From an uncultured Gammaproteobacteria bacterium (lineage in GTDB: Bacteria; Pseudomonadota; Gammaproteobacteria; UBA6429; Thiohalophilaceae): a stretch of 64,000 nucleotides of DNA. The notes beneath the pieces are model-generated. The model was not told the origin of the DNA, made no database searches, and saw only the letters and a program-made list of their open reading frames with translations. Location of the stretch: positions 1 to 64,000 of the forward strand of contig CAJYAN010000006.1 of assembly GCA_913064945.1 (NCBI GenBank), read 5' to 3'. Each line of letters starts with the position of its first letter. Positions within the stretch are counted from its first letter, which is position 1. The position numbers and the translations under genes are program-made. Below are positions 26,402-36,333 of the stretch, piece by piece.

Positions 26402-27093
26402 ACGACATCCTTCATCATCATGCGCTTGATGTTGTGGATGGCCTCGGTCGGATTGAGTCCTTTCGGACAGACATTGACGCAATTCATAATCGTATGACAA
26501 CGAAACATACGATAGGGTCCATCCAGTTCTTCCAGGCGTTTATCATGCGCCTGGTCACGGCTATCCGCCAGAAAACGATAGGCCTGCAATAATGCCGCCG
26601 GGCCACGAAACTTTTCCGGGTTCCACCAGAAGGAGGGACAGGCGGTTGTACAACAACCACAGAGTATACATTCATACAGGCCATCGAGTTTACTCCGCTC
26701 TTCCGGTGACTGTTTGAATTCAACTTCCGGCTCCGGGTCTGTGACGACGAGATAAGGTTTAACTTCTCGATAGTGTTTATAAAACTGCGCCATATCGACG
26801 ACCAGGTCACGGATTACCGGCATGCCCGGTAAAGGACGTACCTCGACAGGCTCTTTTAAACTTGATAAAGGCGTAATACAGGCCAGACCATTCGTGCCAT
26901 TGATATTTAAGGCATCCGAGCCACACACACCCTCGCCGCAAGAATGGCGAAAGGTAAAGGATTCATCCTGCTTCTTGATCAACAATAATGCATCACGCAA
27001 CATTTTGTTTTTATCCAGCCCATCGAGTTCAAAGGCCTGCATATAAGGCTTTTGATCTTTCTCCGGATGATAACGATAGATTAAGAAGCGCAT
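26398..27093 (-). CDS. sdhB: Succinate dehydrogenase iron-sulfur subunit
   Basis: SdhB passes electrons from the SdhA flavin to quinone through three clusters. The 231-residue protein has the [2Fe-2S] ligands in CGEGVCGSDALNINGTNGLAC, the [4Fe-4S] ligands in CILCGCCTTACPSFWW and the [3Fe-4S] ligands in CHTIMNCVNVCPKGLNP. It follows sdhA after 1 nt and its stop overlaps the sdhE start. Confidence 0.97.
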   Translation of the reverse strand: MRFLIYRYHPEKDQKPYMQAFELDGLDKNKMLRDALLLIKKQDESFTFRHSCGEGVCGSDALNINGTNGLACITPLSSLKEPVEVRPLPGMPVIRDLVVDMAQFYKHYREVKPYLVVTDPEPEVEFKQSPEERSKLDGLYECILCGCCTTACPSFWWNPEKFRGPAALLQAYRFLADSRDQAHDKRLEELDGPYRMFRCHTIMNCVNVCPKGLNPTEAIHNIKRMMMKDVV

Positions 27094-27094
27094 A

Positions 27095-28855
27095 TCAGTA
27101 GACTCGCTCTTTCGGGGGAAAAGTATCGACCGTCAGTGGTTTTAGTCTGACGGGTTTATAGGCCATGCGCCGATCCTGCTTATAAAACAACGAGTGTTTC
27201 AACCAGTGCTTGTCGTCACGCTCGGGATAATCAACGCGTGAATGTGCGCCGCGACTTTCCTGCCGCGAAAGTGCCGATTTGACAGTTGCCAGGGCAATAT
27301 CCACCAGATTCTCCAGTTCAAAGGCCTCGATCCTGGCGGTGTTGAATATTTTACTATGATCATACAAGACCACATCATCCAGACGTTGTTCAATCTCCAG
27401 CACCTTCTCCAGGCCCTGTTGCAGGATTTCTTCGGTACGAAATACACCGCAGTATTTTTCCATAATTGCCTGGAGTTCACCTCGGAGACCGGCCACTGAA
27501 ATACCATCACCCTTGCGATCCCAGCGTGTTAAATGCGCCATGGCCTGTTCAACATCTGATTCATTAATGGGACGGTGGTAACGATGCTCGCGGAGATAGC
27601 CAATAATGTCATTGCCCGCCGCCCGGCCAAAGACGACAATATCGAGCAGTGAGTTACCGCCGAGACGATTGGCACCATGCACCGAGACACAGGCGCATTC
27701 ACCAACCGCGTACAGACCGGGGATGGGCTCTTCGCCGTGCTCAATCGGTACGACCACCTGTCCCTGGCGATTGGTGGGAATCCCCCCCATCGTATAATGT
27801 GCAGTGGGATAGATGGGTACCGGGTCTTTGGCCGGGTCGACGCGCAGGAAGGTTCGAATTGAATCACATATCGCCGGCAGGCGTTTGTTCAGGACCTCTT
27901 CGCCGAGGTGATTAATATTTAAATTGACGTAGTCACCGCTCGGACCGCAACCACGCCCTTCCTGTACTTCGATAAAAATGGCACGACTCACAACATCACG
28001 ACTCGCCAGGTCCTTGGCATTCGGTGCATAACGCTCCATAAAGCGTTCGCCGTTCTTGTTCGTCAGGTAACCACCCTCACCGCGCGCGGCTTCAGAGATC
28101 AACATGCCCTTGCCCGCAATGCCGGTAGGATGAAACTGAAAAAATTCCATATCCTGCAATGGAATGCCCGCACGCAAAGCCATGGCCAGACCATCGCCGG
28201 TATTAATATGGGCATTGGTATTGGTCCGAAACAACTGTCCGGCGCCTCCGGTTGCCAGCAGCGTTGTCTTGGCTTCAATTAACAGAGGCTCGCCGGTCTC
28301 AATACTCATCACCAGTGCACCAAGGATCACGCCTTCCTCATCCTTAATTAGATCAATGGCGAAGTATTCATCAAAGAAATGGGTCTTGGCGCGGATGTTC
28401 TGTTGATACAGGGTATGCAAAATGGCATGTCCGGTGCGGTCCGCGGCGGCGCAGGTGCGGGCCGCCTGTTTGCCACCAAAGTCCTGACTCTGTCCACCAA
28501 AGGGCCGTTGATAAATATTGCCATTTTCCAGGCGTGAAAAGGGCACGCCCGCATGTTCCAGCTCAACCACCAGATTCGAGGCGGCGCGACACATGTACTC
28601 GATGGCATCCTGATCCCCCAGGTAATCACTGCCCTTGATGGTGTCATACATATGCCAGTGCCAGTTATCCGGCAGGACATTGGCGAGGGCCGCATTAATC
28701 CCCCCCTGCGCGGCAACCGTGTGGGAGCGTGTCGGAAAGACCTTGGACACGACGGCGACCTTGGCATCCGCCTGTGCCAGCTGCAGGGCGGCACGCAGGC
28801 CACCACCGCCAGCACCGATAACCAGCGTGTCAAACTTGCGTCGCGCGAGTGTCAT
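27095..28855 (-). CDS. sdhA: Succinate dehydrogenase flavoprotein subunit
   Basis: SdhA oxidises succinate to fumarate in the TCA cycle on the cytoplasmic side of the inner membrane. The protein (586 residues) has the FAD-binding TLVIGAGGGGLRAALQLA, the flavin-linking His in PTRSHTVAAQGGINAAL, the active-site HPTGIAGKGMLISEAARGEGG and the HYTMGGIPTN segment. The ATG at 28855 overlaps the sdhD stop (ATGA). A longer frame to 28891 reads into sdhD and is rejected. Confidence 0.98.
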   Translation of the reverse strand: MTLARRKFDTLVIGAGGGGLRAALQLAQADAKVAVVSKVFPTRSHTVAAQGGINAALANVLPDNWHWHMYDTIKGSDYLGDQDAIEYMCRAASNLVVELEHAGVPFSRLENGNIYQRPFGGQSQDFGGKQAARTCAAADRTGHAILHTLYQQNIRAKTHFFDEYFAIDLIKDEEGVILGALVMSIETGEPLLIEAKTTLLATGGAGQLFRTNTNAHINTGDGLAMALRAGIPLQDMEFFQFHPTGIAGKGMLISEAARGEGGYLTNKNGERFMERYAPNAKDLASRDVVSRAIFIEVQEGRGCGPSGDYVNLNINHLGEEVLNKRLPAICDSIRTFLRVDPAKDPVPIYPTAHYTMGGIPTNRQGQVVVPIEHGEEPIPGLYAVGECACVSVHGANRLGGNSLLDIVVFGRAAGNDIIGYLREHRYHRPINESDVEQAMAHLTRWDRKGDGISVAGLRGELQAIMEKYCGVFRTEEILQQGLEKVLEIEQRLDDVVLYDHSKIFNTARIEAFELENLVDIALATVKSALSRQESRGAHSRVDYPERDDKHWLKHSLFYKQDRRMAYKPVRLKPLTVDTFPPKERVY

Positions 28856-29193
28856 CCTTGCAAAACTCCAAACATTAAAAAGACTACCCAAAGCATTAAC
28901 GCCAATAGCAGTATTGAGACCAGGGTGAGGATCATAAAACGGAGGGGTTGCGGCTGCACATAGTCAACCAGAATATCGCGCACCCCAACCCAGGCATGAT
29001 AAAAGATCGAAGCAAACATAAAAATAGTGGCAATATTGATCACCGGTTGATGAAAGAGATCATGCCATGCCGTAAACCCTGTGACGGGGTGGGAATACAG
29101 AACAAGTAAGGCGAGTAGCAGATAGAGCGCCATATAGATGGCGGTCAAGCGCTGTAATAACCAGGTACGTAGACCCTGCGCCCGCCAACTCAT
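28852..29193 (-). CDS. sdhD: Succinate dehydrogenase membrane anchor subunit D
   Basis: SdhD is an integral anchor subunit helping bind heme b and ubiquinone. The 113-residue protein has three hydrophobic helices (LTAIYMALYLLLALLVLY, IATIFMFASIFYHAWVGVRDI, MILTLVSILLLALMLWVVFLM). The conserved HAWVGVRDILVDY contains the heme-ligand His. The ATG at 29193 overlaps the sdhC stop (ATGA), indicating coupling. The N-terminal RAQGLRTWLLQRLTAIY matches the family. Confidence 0.95.
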   Translation of the reverse strand: MSWRAQGLRTWLLQRLTAIYMALYLLLALLVLYSHPVTGFTAWHDLFHQPVINIATIFMFASIFYHAWVGVRDILVDYVQPQPLRFMILTLVSILLLALMLWVVFLMFGVLQG

Positions 29194-29573
29194 AACAGCC
29201 ACCATAGCGCCAGGACCACGAACAGGATCGCCCCGGTAAAATTGACCAGCCAGGCACTACGACGAGCACTCTTTAATGAATGGCCAAGATGTATATCGAG
29301 TAATAAAAAACGTATCCCGGCGAACAGGTGGTGCAAAATAGACCACAGCAGGATTAACAGCACCAGCCTGGTCCATGGACTCGTCAGGTAACCCAGGGCG
29401 AGTTTAAAAGAGGCTTCATTGTGTAGCGAGAGAGAAAAGAGATAGACCCAGAACGGTAGACTAACAAACAGTAATGCACCACTCACTCGATGTGCGAAGG
29501 ATGTTACCCCTGTCACTGGCAGGTGTATTTTAAATAAGTTAAGAAACTTCGGACGTCTAGTATTTGTTATCAT
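29190..29573 (-). CDS. sdhC: Succinate dehydrogenase cytochrome b556 subunit
   Basis: SdhC pairs with SdhD to anchor the complex and bind heme b and quinone. The 127-residue protein has RPKFLNLFKIHLPVTGVTSFAHRVSGALLF (the SDH_cyt signature with the SxxHR-type residues), three membrane helices, and LFAGIRFLLLDIHLG carrying the heme-binding His region. The ATG at 29573 is chosen; longer frames run into the divergent ygfZ region. It is first of sdhCDAB-sdhE-ygfX. Confidence 0.95.
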   Translation of the reverse strand: MITNTRRPKFLNLFKIHLPVTGVTSFAHRVSGALLFVSLPFWVYLFSLSLHNEASFKLALGYLTSPWTRLVLLILLWSILHHLFAGIRFLLLDIHLGHSLKSARRSAWLVNFTGAILFVVLALWWLL

Positions 29574-29655
29574 TCTGTACACTAGTGTAGCGTAATTCCA
29601 GCAAGCATTAAATGTTATACACTCACCGGACAAGTTTTCATAGCGGAGCAGTTTT

Positions 29656-30705
29656 ATGAACGAATATTGGCAGACTTTTCTGCAGCAACAAGGTGCGGCC
29701 TTAGAACAGGGTATTGTCACCGAATTCGCCAGCAGCAAATTCGAAGTTAAGGACATTGATCGGACAACCCTACTGGTCGATCTCTCTCATCGCGGTCTGC
29801 TAAAGGCCAGCGGCGCTGATGCGCAGGCGTTTTTACAGGGACAATTCTGTAATGACGTCCTGGCCGTCGACAGTCAGCAGAGCCAACTATCCGCCTACTG
29901 CACACCAAAGGGGCGTATTCTGGCCAGTTTTCGCCTGTTGCAGGCTGACGATGGCTATTTACTGAGCATGGAACACGATGTTGTCGAGGCCACGCTTAAA
30001 CGCTTACGCATGTTTGTCCTTCGTAGTCAGGTGATTTTTGCCGATGCCAGTAACGACTATGTACAAATTGGGATCGCCGGTCCGGAGGCCTGCCCGCTTC
30101 TCGAGGCCGCCATCGGCTCAATCCCCGACACCAATAATGCGGTCAGCCGCAAGGCCAACCTAATCTGTATCCGCATCCCCGGCCGGTCACCACGCTTTGA
30201 AATTTACGGCCCCATGGCGGAGATCGAGCCACTGTGGACCACGCTATCTGCAGCAAGCTGTCCTGTTGCCAGCCACCACTGGACCTGGCTGGATATCCAG
30301 GCCGGTCTACCCTCAATCACCGCGCCCGTGGTTGAGGCCTTTGTGCCACAAATGATTAATCTGCACTGGATTGATGGTCTGAGCTTTAAAAAGGGTTGCT
30401 ACCCCGGACAGGAGATCGTCGCCCGCACCCACTATCTGGGAAAATTAAAGCGCCGCACCTATCTGGCACATATTGATAGCCCCACCTGCCCCGCGGTCGG
30501 CGATGAGGTTCACCGCCTGTCGGATCCTCAGGGACAGAGTGCGGGCAAAATCCTGCTTAGTCACCCCGCCCCCGAGGGAGGCTGCGATGTGCTGGTCGTC
30601 ATGCAAATTGAAGCCGTTGAGTCTGATGAAATAATCGCCAATCGCGACGTGCAGACGCAACTTCAGTTTAAAGCGCTACCTTACAGCGTCGATGGCGCGG
30701 CCTGA
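29656..30705 (+). CDS. ygfZ: Folate-binding Fe-S repair protein YgfZ
   Basis: YgfZ is a GcvT-like protein that binds tetrahydrofolate and supports assembly or repair of certain iron-sulfur enzymes. The 349-residue protein carries the signature KKGCYPGQEIVARTHYLGKLKRR (about 246-268, with the conserved Cys), GADAQAFLQGQFCNDV and AYCTPKGRILASFRL. It is divergent from sdhC, 82 bp apart. Succinate dehydrogenase needs Fe-S clusters, so the neighbourhood is functionally coherent, though this is inference. Confidence 0.95.
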   Translation: MNEYWQTFLQQQGAALEQGIVTEFASSKFEVKDIDRTTLLVDLSHRGLLKASGADAQAFLQGQFCNDVLAVDSQQSQLSAYCTPKGRILASFRLLQADDGYLLSMEHDVVEATLKRLRMFVLRSQVIFADASNDYVQIGIAGPEACPLLEAAIGSIPDTNNAVSRKANLICIRIPGRSPRFEIYGPMAEIEPLWTTLSAASCPVASHHWTWLDIQAGLPSITAPVVEAFVPQMINLHWIDGLSFKKGCYPGQEIVARTHYLGKLKRRTYLAHIDSPTCPAVGDEVHRLSDPQGQSAGKILLSHPAPEGGCDVLVVMQIEAVESDEIIANRDVQTQLQFKALPYSVDGAA

Positions 30706-30798
30706 TCACGGTTGACATGAAAAAATACTCAACTTTTCAATAGCATTACCGATACAGCCTGAAGACACTACAAATCCAAAACTGTTCTGGGGATCTAA

Positions 30799-31629
30799 AT
30801 GGAAGAGCAATTCATTAAGGAGCTATTGGCAGACCTTGAAAGCGATAACCTCGTTTTACCGACACTGCCCGAGGTGGCCCTCAAGGTCCGCGACACCCTG
30901 GAAGATGAGTCCATGGGGCTCTCGGACGTGGCCAAGATTGTCACCACCGATACCGCCCTGTCTGCACGTCTGATCCAGATCGCCAACAGCCCCCTGCTTC
31001 GCGCCAATCGGGAAATCGATTCCGTTGACGCTGCCATTACCCGCATGGGTGCCAACATGGTACGCAATCTGGTCACCAGTATTGTCATGGAACAGATGTT
31101 TCAGGCCACATCGGATGCCACCGATAAACGTCTGCGCCGGATCTGGGAACACAGTACCGAGGTGGCCGCCATAAGCAATGCCCTGGCGGCACAGTTCACC
31201 TCACTCCCTCCCGATCAGGCCTTGCTCGCCGGACTCGTCCACGATATCGGCAGCCTGCCGATATTGAGCCGTGCCGAAGATGTTCCGGAATTACTACAGG
31301 ATGAGGAACTACTGGATCGTATTATCGCCAGGACACACACCAGCATTGGATCCGCCATCCTACGCAAGTGGAACTTTCCCGAGGAGCTGATCACCGTCGC
31401 GGCTGAACACGAAGACTTGCAGCGCAATAGTCCACAGACTGACCTCGTCGATGTGGTCATGGTCGCCAATCTACAAAGTTACCTCGGCAGCGATCACCCT
31501 TTAACCAAAATCGACTGGAGTACAATTCCGGCCTTCGCCAAACTGGGCCTGCAACCGGATGTCAGCGTGGTCGACATGGACGAGACCAATCAGCAAATCG
31601 AGGCGGTCAAGTCTGCCCTCATCAGCTAG
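30799..31629 (+). CDS. HDOD-domain signalling protein
   Basis: The 276-residue protein is almost entirely one HDOD domain, a degenerate HD phosphohydrolase relative used in signalling scaffolds. It shows LPTLPEVALKVRDTLEDESMGLSDVAKIVTTDTALSARLIQIANSPLL, the diagnostic opening, and the later LLAGLVHDIGSLPIL where an HD pair remains. HDOD proteins are often linked to motility, chemotaxis or cyclic-di-GMP responses. Catalysis is usually absent. It ends at a strong terminator and stands alone downstream of ygfZ. Confidence 0.9.
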   Translation: MEEQFIKELLADLESDNLVLPTLPEVALKVRDTLEDESMGLSDVAKIVTTDTALSARLIQIANSPLLRANREIDSVDAAITRMGANMVRNLVTSIVMEQMFQATSDATDKRLRRIWEHSTEVAAISNALAAQFTSLPPDQALLAGLVHDIGSLPILSRAEDVPELLQDEELLDRIIARTHTSIGSAILRKWNFPEELITVAAEHEDLQRNSPQTDLVDVVMVANLQSYLGSDHPLTKIDWSTIPAFAKLGLQPDVSVVDMDETNQQIEAVKSALIS

Positions 31630-31645
31630 ACGTCCTGTCATCATA

Positions 31646-31677
31646 AAAAAAGGCCGGTTATAACACCGGCCTTTTTT
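31646..31677. terminator. Strong bidirectional terminator after HDOD gene
   Basis: A perfect 13-bp stem (AAAAAAGGCCGGT, 31646-31658, with its complement at 31665-31677) encloses a 6-nt loop. It is flanked by A and T tracts on the two sides. It can end the + strand HDOD gene and also the minus-strand lysS unit. Confidence 0.9.
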
Positions 31678-31806
31678 ATTAGTGTGATTTCATCACTCGG
31701 GGCGTACATTATAATCTCCTTGAGCGTCGTTCAACACTTCCAAAATTATAACTTCGTTATACTTCTGGTCGCACCCCGAGGGCACTTCTTCGTAGCGAAT
31801 ACTTCG

Positions 31807-33312
31807 CTACTCAGGGCGCATATGCGGGAATAAGAGGACGTCACGGATCGAAGGGGAATCGGTAAACAACATCACCAGACGGTCGATACCAATCCCCTCA
31901 CCTGCCGTCGGTGGCATACCATGCTCCAGGGCGGTGATATAGTCCTCATCAAAAAACATGGCCTCGTCATCACCGGCCTCTTTTTCTTCTACCTGTTTCT
32001 GAAAACGCTCTGCCTGATCTTCCGCATCATTCAGCTCGGAAAAGCCATTGGCAATCTCCCGACCACCCACAAAAAATTCGAAGCGATCAGTCACAAACGG
32101 GTCATTATCACTACGACGTGCCAGTGGCGACACTTCGGTGGGATAGGCAGTAATAAAGGTGGGATTCTTTAAACGATGCTCAACCGTCTTCTCAAAAATT
32201 TCAATCTGGATCTTGCCCAGGCCATAAGAGGCTTTCAGGGCAATCCCTAAACGCTCGGCAATCGGCCGCGCCTTGTCGATATCATCCAGCTCCGCCAGGG
32301 TGATATCCGCATTAAAATGTAGAATCGATTCCTTGACCGTCATACGTGCAAACGGCTGACCAAAGTCATACTCGTCGCCCTGGTAGGGAATCAGGGTTTT
32401 ACCGACTACGTTTTCGGCAATCGAGCGCAGCATGGCCTCGGTAATGTCCATCAGGTCATGATAAGTCGCGTAGGCCTCATAAAATTCAATCATAGTGAAC
32501 TCAGGGTTGTGACGTGTCGACAAACCCTCGTTGCGAAAGTTACGATTGATCTCAAAGACGCGCTCAAAGCCACCCACAACCAGACGCTTCAGATACAGTT
32601 CCGGTGCAATACGTAAGAACAGTTCCATGTCCAGGGCATTATGATAAGTCGTAAAAGGTCGAGCCGTGGCACCGCCGGGGATAACCTGCATCATGGGGGT
32701 TTCAACTTCGAGAAAACTTCGCTGCGTCAAAAACTCGCGGATGTGCGTAATAATTCTGGAACGCATCTGAAAGGTATCACGCGATTCCTGATTCATAATC
32801 AAATCAAGATAACGCTGGCGATAGCGGATTTCCTGATCGGTGACGCCCTTGAACTTTTCCGGCAGCGGTCGTAGCGACTTGGTCAATAGGCGAATACTAT
32901 CAACCTTGACCGACAGCTCACCCTTGTTGGTTTTCATCAGCACGCCTTCACCACCGATGATGTCACCCATGTCCCATTTTTTAAACTGTTCGTTATAGAC
33001 ACCTTCGGGCAGGTCATCGCGCACCACGTAAAACTGGATACGACCGGACATATCCTGCACAGTGGCGAAACTGGCCTTGCCCATAATACGCTTGAGCATC
33101 ATACGCCCGGCGACACTGACCCGCACACCGAGCGACTCCAGTTCTTCCTTGCTTTTATCACCGTATTCGGCGTGTAGCTCGCCGGTCATGACGTTACGGC
33201 GAAAATCATTTGGAAAGGCGATGCCCTCCTGTCGAATTTTATTCAGCTTGTCGCGCCGTTCGGCGATGAGCTTGTTTTCGTCGACGGGCGGTTGTGCAGT
33301 ATTATCGGACAT
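31807..33312 (-). CDS. lysS: Lysyl-tRNA synthetase (class II)
   Basis: LysS charges tRNA-Lys. The protein (501 residues) has an N-terminal OB-fold anticodon-binding domain ([23 protein letters not shown]) and a class II catalytic core: motif 1 [16 protein letters not shown], motif 2 [18 protein letters not shown] and motif 3 [10 protein letters not shown]. The ATG at 33312, with GGAAA upstream, is used; a longer frame to 33345 has no conserved residues. Its end is followed after 130 bp by the bidirectional terminator. Confidence 0.97.
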   Translation of the reverse strand: MSDNTAQPPVDENKLIAERRDKLNKIRQEGIAFPNDFRRNVMTGELHAEYGDKSKEELESLGVRVSVAGRMMLKRIMGKASFATVQDMSGRIQFYVVRDDLPEGVYNEQFKKWDMGDIIGGEGVLMKTNKGELSVKVDSIRLLTKSLRPLPEKFKGVTDQEIRYRQRYLDLIMNQESRDTFQMRSRIITHIREFLTQRSFLEVETPMMQVIPGGATARPFTTYHNALDMELFLRIAPELYLKRLVVGGFERVFEINRNFRNEGLSTRHNPEFTMIEFYEAYATYHDLMDITEAMLRSIAENVVGKTLIPYQGDEYDFGQPFARMTVKESILHFNADITLAELDDIDKARPIAERLGIALKASYGLGKIQIEIFEKTVEHRLKNPTFITAYPTEVSPLARRSDNDPFVTDRFEFFVGGREIANGFSELNDAEDQAERFQKQVEEKEAGDDEAMFFDEDYITALEHGMPPTAGEGIGIDRLVMLFTDSPSIRDVLLFPHMRPE

Positions 33313-33332
33313 GATGTTTCCACTTTTATTAT

Positions 33333-33399
33333 GCAGGGTGGGCACAGCCCACTGTTATGTTCTGTTTAAAACTCAATGCTGGGCGGTGCCCACCCTACA
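33333..33399. repeat. Long inverted repeat between prfB and lysS
   Basis: Two arms of about 25 bp, GCAGGGTGGGCACAGCCCAC (33333 onward) and, on the opposite strand from 33399, GTAGGGTGGGCACCGCCCAG, flank a 16-nt AT-rich loop. Each arm itself contains a GGGC...GCCC palindrome. It resembles GTGGGC-type intergenic repeats of gammaproteobacteria. It lies in the prfB-lysS junction and may attenuate read-through. Confidence 0.7.
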
Positions 33400-33429
33400 T
33401 CCATGAATCATTGCGGTTCAACTGAACGT

Positions 33430-34528
33430 TTAAAGCCCGCTCTTCAGGCTGGCCTCGATAAATTTGTTCAAATCGCCATCCAGCACGGCCTGGGTATTGG
33501 AGGTCTCTACCCCGGTACGCAGGTCCTTGATACGCGACTGGTCCAGCACATATGAACGGATCTGACTCCCCCAGCCGATATCGGCCTTGGTCTCTTCCAG
33601 GGCCATTTTTTCCGCGTTCTGTTTCTGCAGTTCCATTTCATACAGTTTGGCCTTCAACTGCTTCATGGCATTGTCACGGTTCTGGTGTTGCGAGCGGCCG
33701 CTCTGGCACTGTACCACGATGCCGGAGGGCTCATGGGTAATACGAATCGCGGAGTCGGTCTTGTTGATATGTTGCCCACCGGCACCACTGGCGCGATAGG
33801 TATCCACGCGCAGGTCCGATGGATTGATCTCGATCTCAATGGAGTCATCCACTTCCGGGGAGACAAACACCGAGGCAAACGAGGTATGCCGACGGTTACC
33901 GGAATCAAACGGTGACTTTCGCACCAGGCGATGCACACCGGTCTCGGTGCGTAACCAGCCGAAGGCGTACTCGCCGCTGAATTTTATGGTGGCGCTCTTG
34001 ATACCCGCCACGTCGCCGGCCGAGACTTCAATCAATTCAGTCTCAAAACCATTGGCCTCACCCCAGCGCAGATACATACGCAACAACATATTGGCCCAGT
34101 CCTGTGCCTCGGTACCGCCGGAGCCGGACTGCACATCAAGGAAGGCATGATTGGCATCCATCGGTCCGGAAAACATGCGCTGAAACTCCAGCTGCTGGAG
34201 CTGCTTTTCCTGCGTCGCTAACTCGGCGCTCAGCGATTCGACGGTGGCTTCATCATCTTCTTCACTGGCCAGTTCGAGTAGCTCACTGGCGTCGGTGAGC
34301 GAATTTTTCAGATTGCTGAGGGTCTCGACGATGGTCTCAAGGCGGGCGCGTTCGCGGCCAAGTTCCTGGGCGCGCTCCGGCTCGTTCCAGATATCAGGGT
34401 TTTCCAGTTCACGCACAACTTCATCCAGGCGTTCCGACTTCGCATCGAAGTCAAAGATACCCCCTCAAGGACTCGGCGCGTCCCTGCATTTCCTTAATGT
34501 GTTGCTGGATGAGATTTGTTTCTAACAT
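33430..34528 (-). CDS. prfB: Peptide chain release factor 2, with programmed +1 frameshift
   Basis: RF2 terminates at UGA and UAA. The gene is read in two frames. Codons 1-25 run from ATG 34528 to an in-frame TGA at 34453-34451. After a +1 shift the main frame runs to 33430, giving 365 residues, the same as E. coli RF2. The shift site is described separately. The protein shows the SPF anticodon-like motif in [17 protein letters not shown] and the GGQ motif in [16 protein letters not shown], which triggers peptide hydrolysis. It forms the conserved pair prfB-lysS. Confidence 0.97.
34450..34468 (-). promoter_or_regulatory. RF2 recoding (programmed +1 frameshift) site
   Basis: On the minus strand the sequence reads AGGGGGTATCTTTGACTTC. 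It has an internal Shine-Dalgarno-like AGGGGG, the slippery CTT codon, the in-frame TGA stop and a following C, which makes the stop weak. Low RF2 leads to shifting and more RF2, the classic autoregulatory loop. Confidence 0.95.
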
Positions 34529-34593
34529 AACACTACCAAATTTTGTCTCTACATAAAGTCGTACATCATAACACAGCCGATGAAAAAGAGAGC

Positions 34594-36333
34594 CTACCCC
34601 GGCAGACATTGCAGTTGTTCAACCATCAGCTGTGGTGTAACCCGGCCATTGAATTCATTGACCTCCAGTCGATAGGCCAGCTGCAGGCGTTGCACCTCCG
34701 CCGGCCACGCGGCATCCGTGGTATTGAACGCAATGGCATCCATCACCACCTGTGTTCCAGGGGATCGTAGCTGTAACTTAAGGTGGCGCTCACCGACGAT
34801 ACGCTTTTGCACGACCTCAAATTCGCCATCAAAGATCGGTTCCGGAAACCCCTGCCCCCAGGGACCGGCCTCACGCAGGGCCTGCGCCGTTTGCAGGTTC
34901 AGCTCCTGTGCGTTCAGGTCACCGTCACTATAGATCACGCCTGTGAGCAGGTCCTCATTCACCACACTTCTCACCTCGGCATCGAAGGCGGTGGTAAAGG
35001 CTTCATAGGCCGACGGCTGCAAGGTGAGACCGGCAGCCATGGCATGGCCACCGAACTTCTCCAGCAACGCCGGATGATGCGCCGCGACACTAGCCAGCAC
35101 ATCCCGGATATGAACCCCCGGGATAGAGCGCGCGGAACCCTTGATGAGTCCGTTACCCGCCGAGGCAAAGGCAATCACGGGTCGATGCAGGCGTTCCTTG
35201 ATACGCGATGCCAGGATACCGATCACACCTTCATGCCAGGTTTCGTCATACAGACACACGCCAACGGGGAAGGCATCGCTATTATCAAACTGCATGGTCT
35301 TTAAGACCGCCAGGGCCTGTTCCTGCATGCCCGCTTCGATACTGCGTCGCGCATGATTGAGCTCATCCAGCTGCACCGCCAGTGGCATAGCGTGGTTCGG
35401 GTCATCACTCAACAGACATTCAATACCGAGTGACATATCTTCCAGCCGACCAGCGGCGTTGAGCCGCGGACCGACGCAAAAACCCAGGTCGGAGGCCGCA
35501 ATGCGCTGGTAATCACGACCCGCAATTTTTAAAAGTGCGAGAATACCGGGACTGCACTGACCTGAGCGTATACGTGCCAGCCCCTGCGACACCAGGATAC
35601 GATTGTTGTGATCCAGCACCACCACATCGGCCACGGTACCCAGTGCAACGAGGTCCAGGTAGCGGGCGAGATTGGGTTCTTCGATGCCCTGCTGAGTAAA
35701 CCAGTCGAGTTCCCGCAACCTTGCCCGCAAGGCCATCATGACATAGAAAATTACACCGACACCGGCCAGATTTTTACTGGCAAAGTGATCACCGTGTTGA
35801 TTGGGATTCACCAGCGCCACTGCCGCGGGCAAGTCTTCCCCAGGCAGGTGATGGTCGGTGACCAGCACCTCGATACCGTATTCATTCGCCGCCGCAACAC
35901 CGGCGATGCTGGAGATACCATTATCGACGGTGATGATCAGGTCCGGTTTTTCCTGGCTGGCAACCGCAACGATTTCGGGGGTCAGGCCATAACCATATTC
36001 AAAACGATTCGGTACCAGATAACGCACCTGTTGCAAGCCCATGGCCCTTAAGGCGCGCACCGCCAGGGTGGTACTGGTGGCACCATCGGCATCAAAGTCA
36101 CCAACGATCACGACACGCTGTTGCAGTTGTAGACACACGACCAGACGATCGACGGCCTGCTGTATGCCTTTGAGGCCGGTAAAACTCAACAGACGTTTTA
36201 GGTGATAATCCAGCTCATCCGGTCCCTGCACATTACGAGCCTGATAGACCCGTTGTAAGACGGGCACGAGGTCGCTAGACCAGTTCGTGGTATTTTTGAC
36301 AGGCCGACGTTGAATTTGAAAATCAGCTTTCAT
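34594..36333 (-). CDS. recJ: Single-stranded-DNA-specific exonuclease RecJ
   Basis: RecJ is a 5'-3' ssDNA exonuclease used in RecFOR recombination, mismatch repair and base excision. The protein (579 residues) has DHH-family metal motifs (VVIVGDFDADGATSTTLA, TVDNGISS, VTDHHLPGEDLP), then the DHHA1 domain (GKF-like FGGHAMAAGLTL) and a C-terminal OB-fold. The ATG at 36333 overlaps the upstream rpfE-like stop (ATGA), so the two are coupled. Confidence 0.96.
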   Translation of the reverse strand: MKADFQIQRRPVKNTTNWSSDLVPVLQRVYQARNVQGPDELDYHLKRLLSFTGLKGIQQAVDRLVVCLQLQQRVVIVGDFDADGATSTTLAVRALRAMGLQQVRYLVPNRFEYGYGLTPEIVAVASQEKPDLIITVDNGISSIAGVAAANEYGIEVLVTDHHLPGEDLPAAVALVNPNQHGDHFASKNLAGVGVIFYVMMALRARLRELDWFTQQGIEEPNLARYLDLVALGTVADVVVLDHNNRILVSQGLARIRSGQCSPGILALLKIAGRDYQRIAASDLGFCVGPRLNAAGRLEDMSLGIECLLSDDPNHAMPLAVQLDELNHARRSIEAGMQEQALAVLKTMQFDNSDAFPVGVCLYDETWHEGVIGILASRIKERLHRPVIAFASAGNGLIKGSARSIPGVHIRDVLASVAAHHPALLEKFGGHAMAAGLTLQPSAYEAFTTAFDAEVRSVVNEDLLTGVIYSDGDLNAQELNLQTAQALREAGPWGQGFPEPIFDGEFEVVQKRIVGERHLKLQLRSPGTQVVMDAIAFNTTDAAWPAEVQRLQLAYRLEVNEFNGRVTPQLMVEQLQCLPG

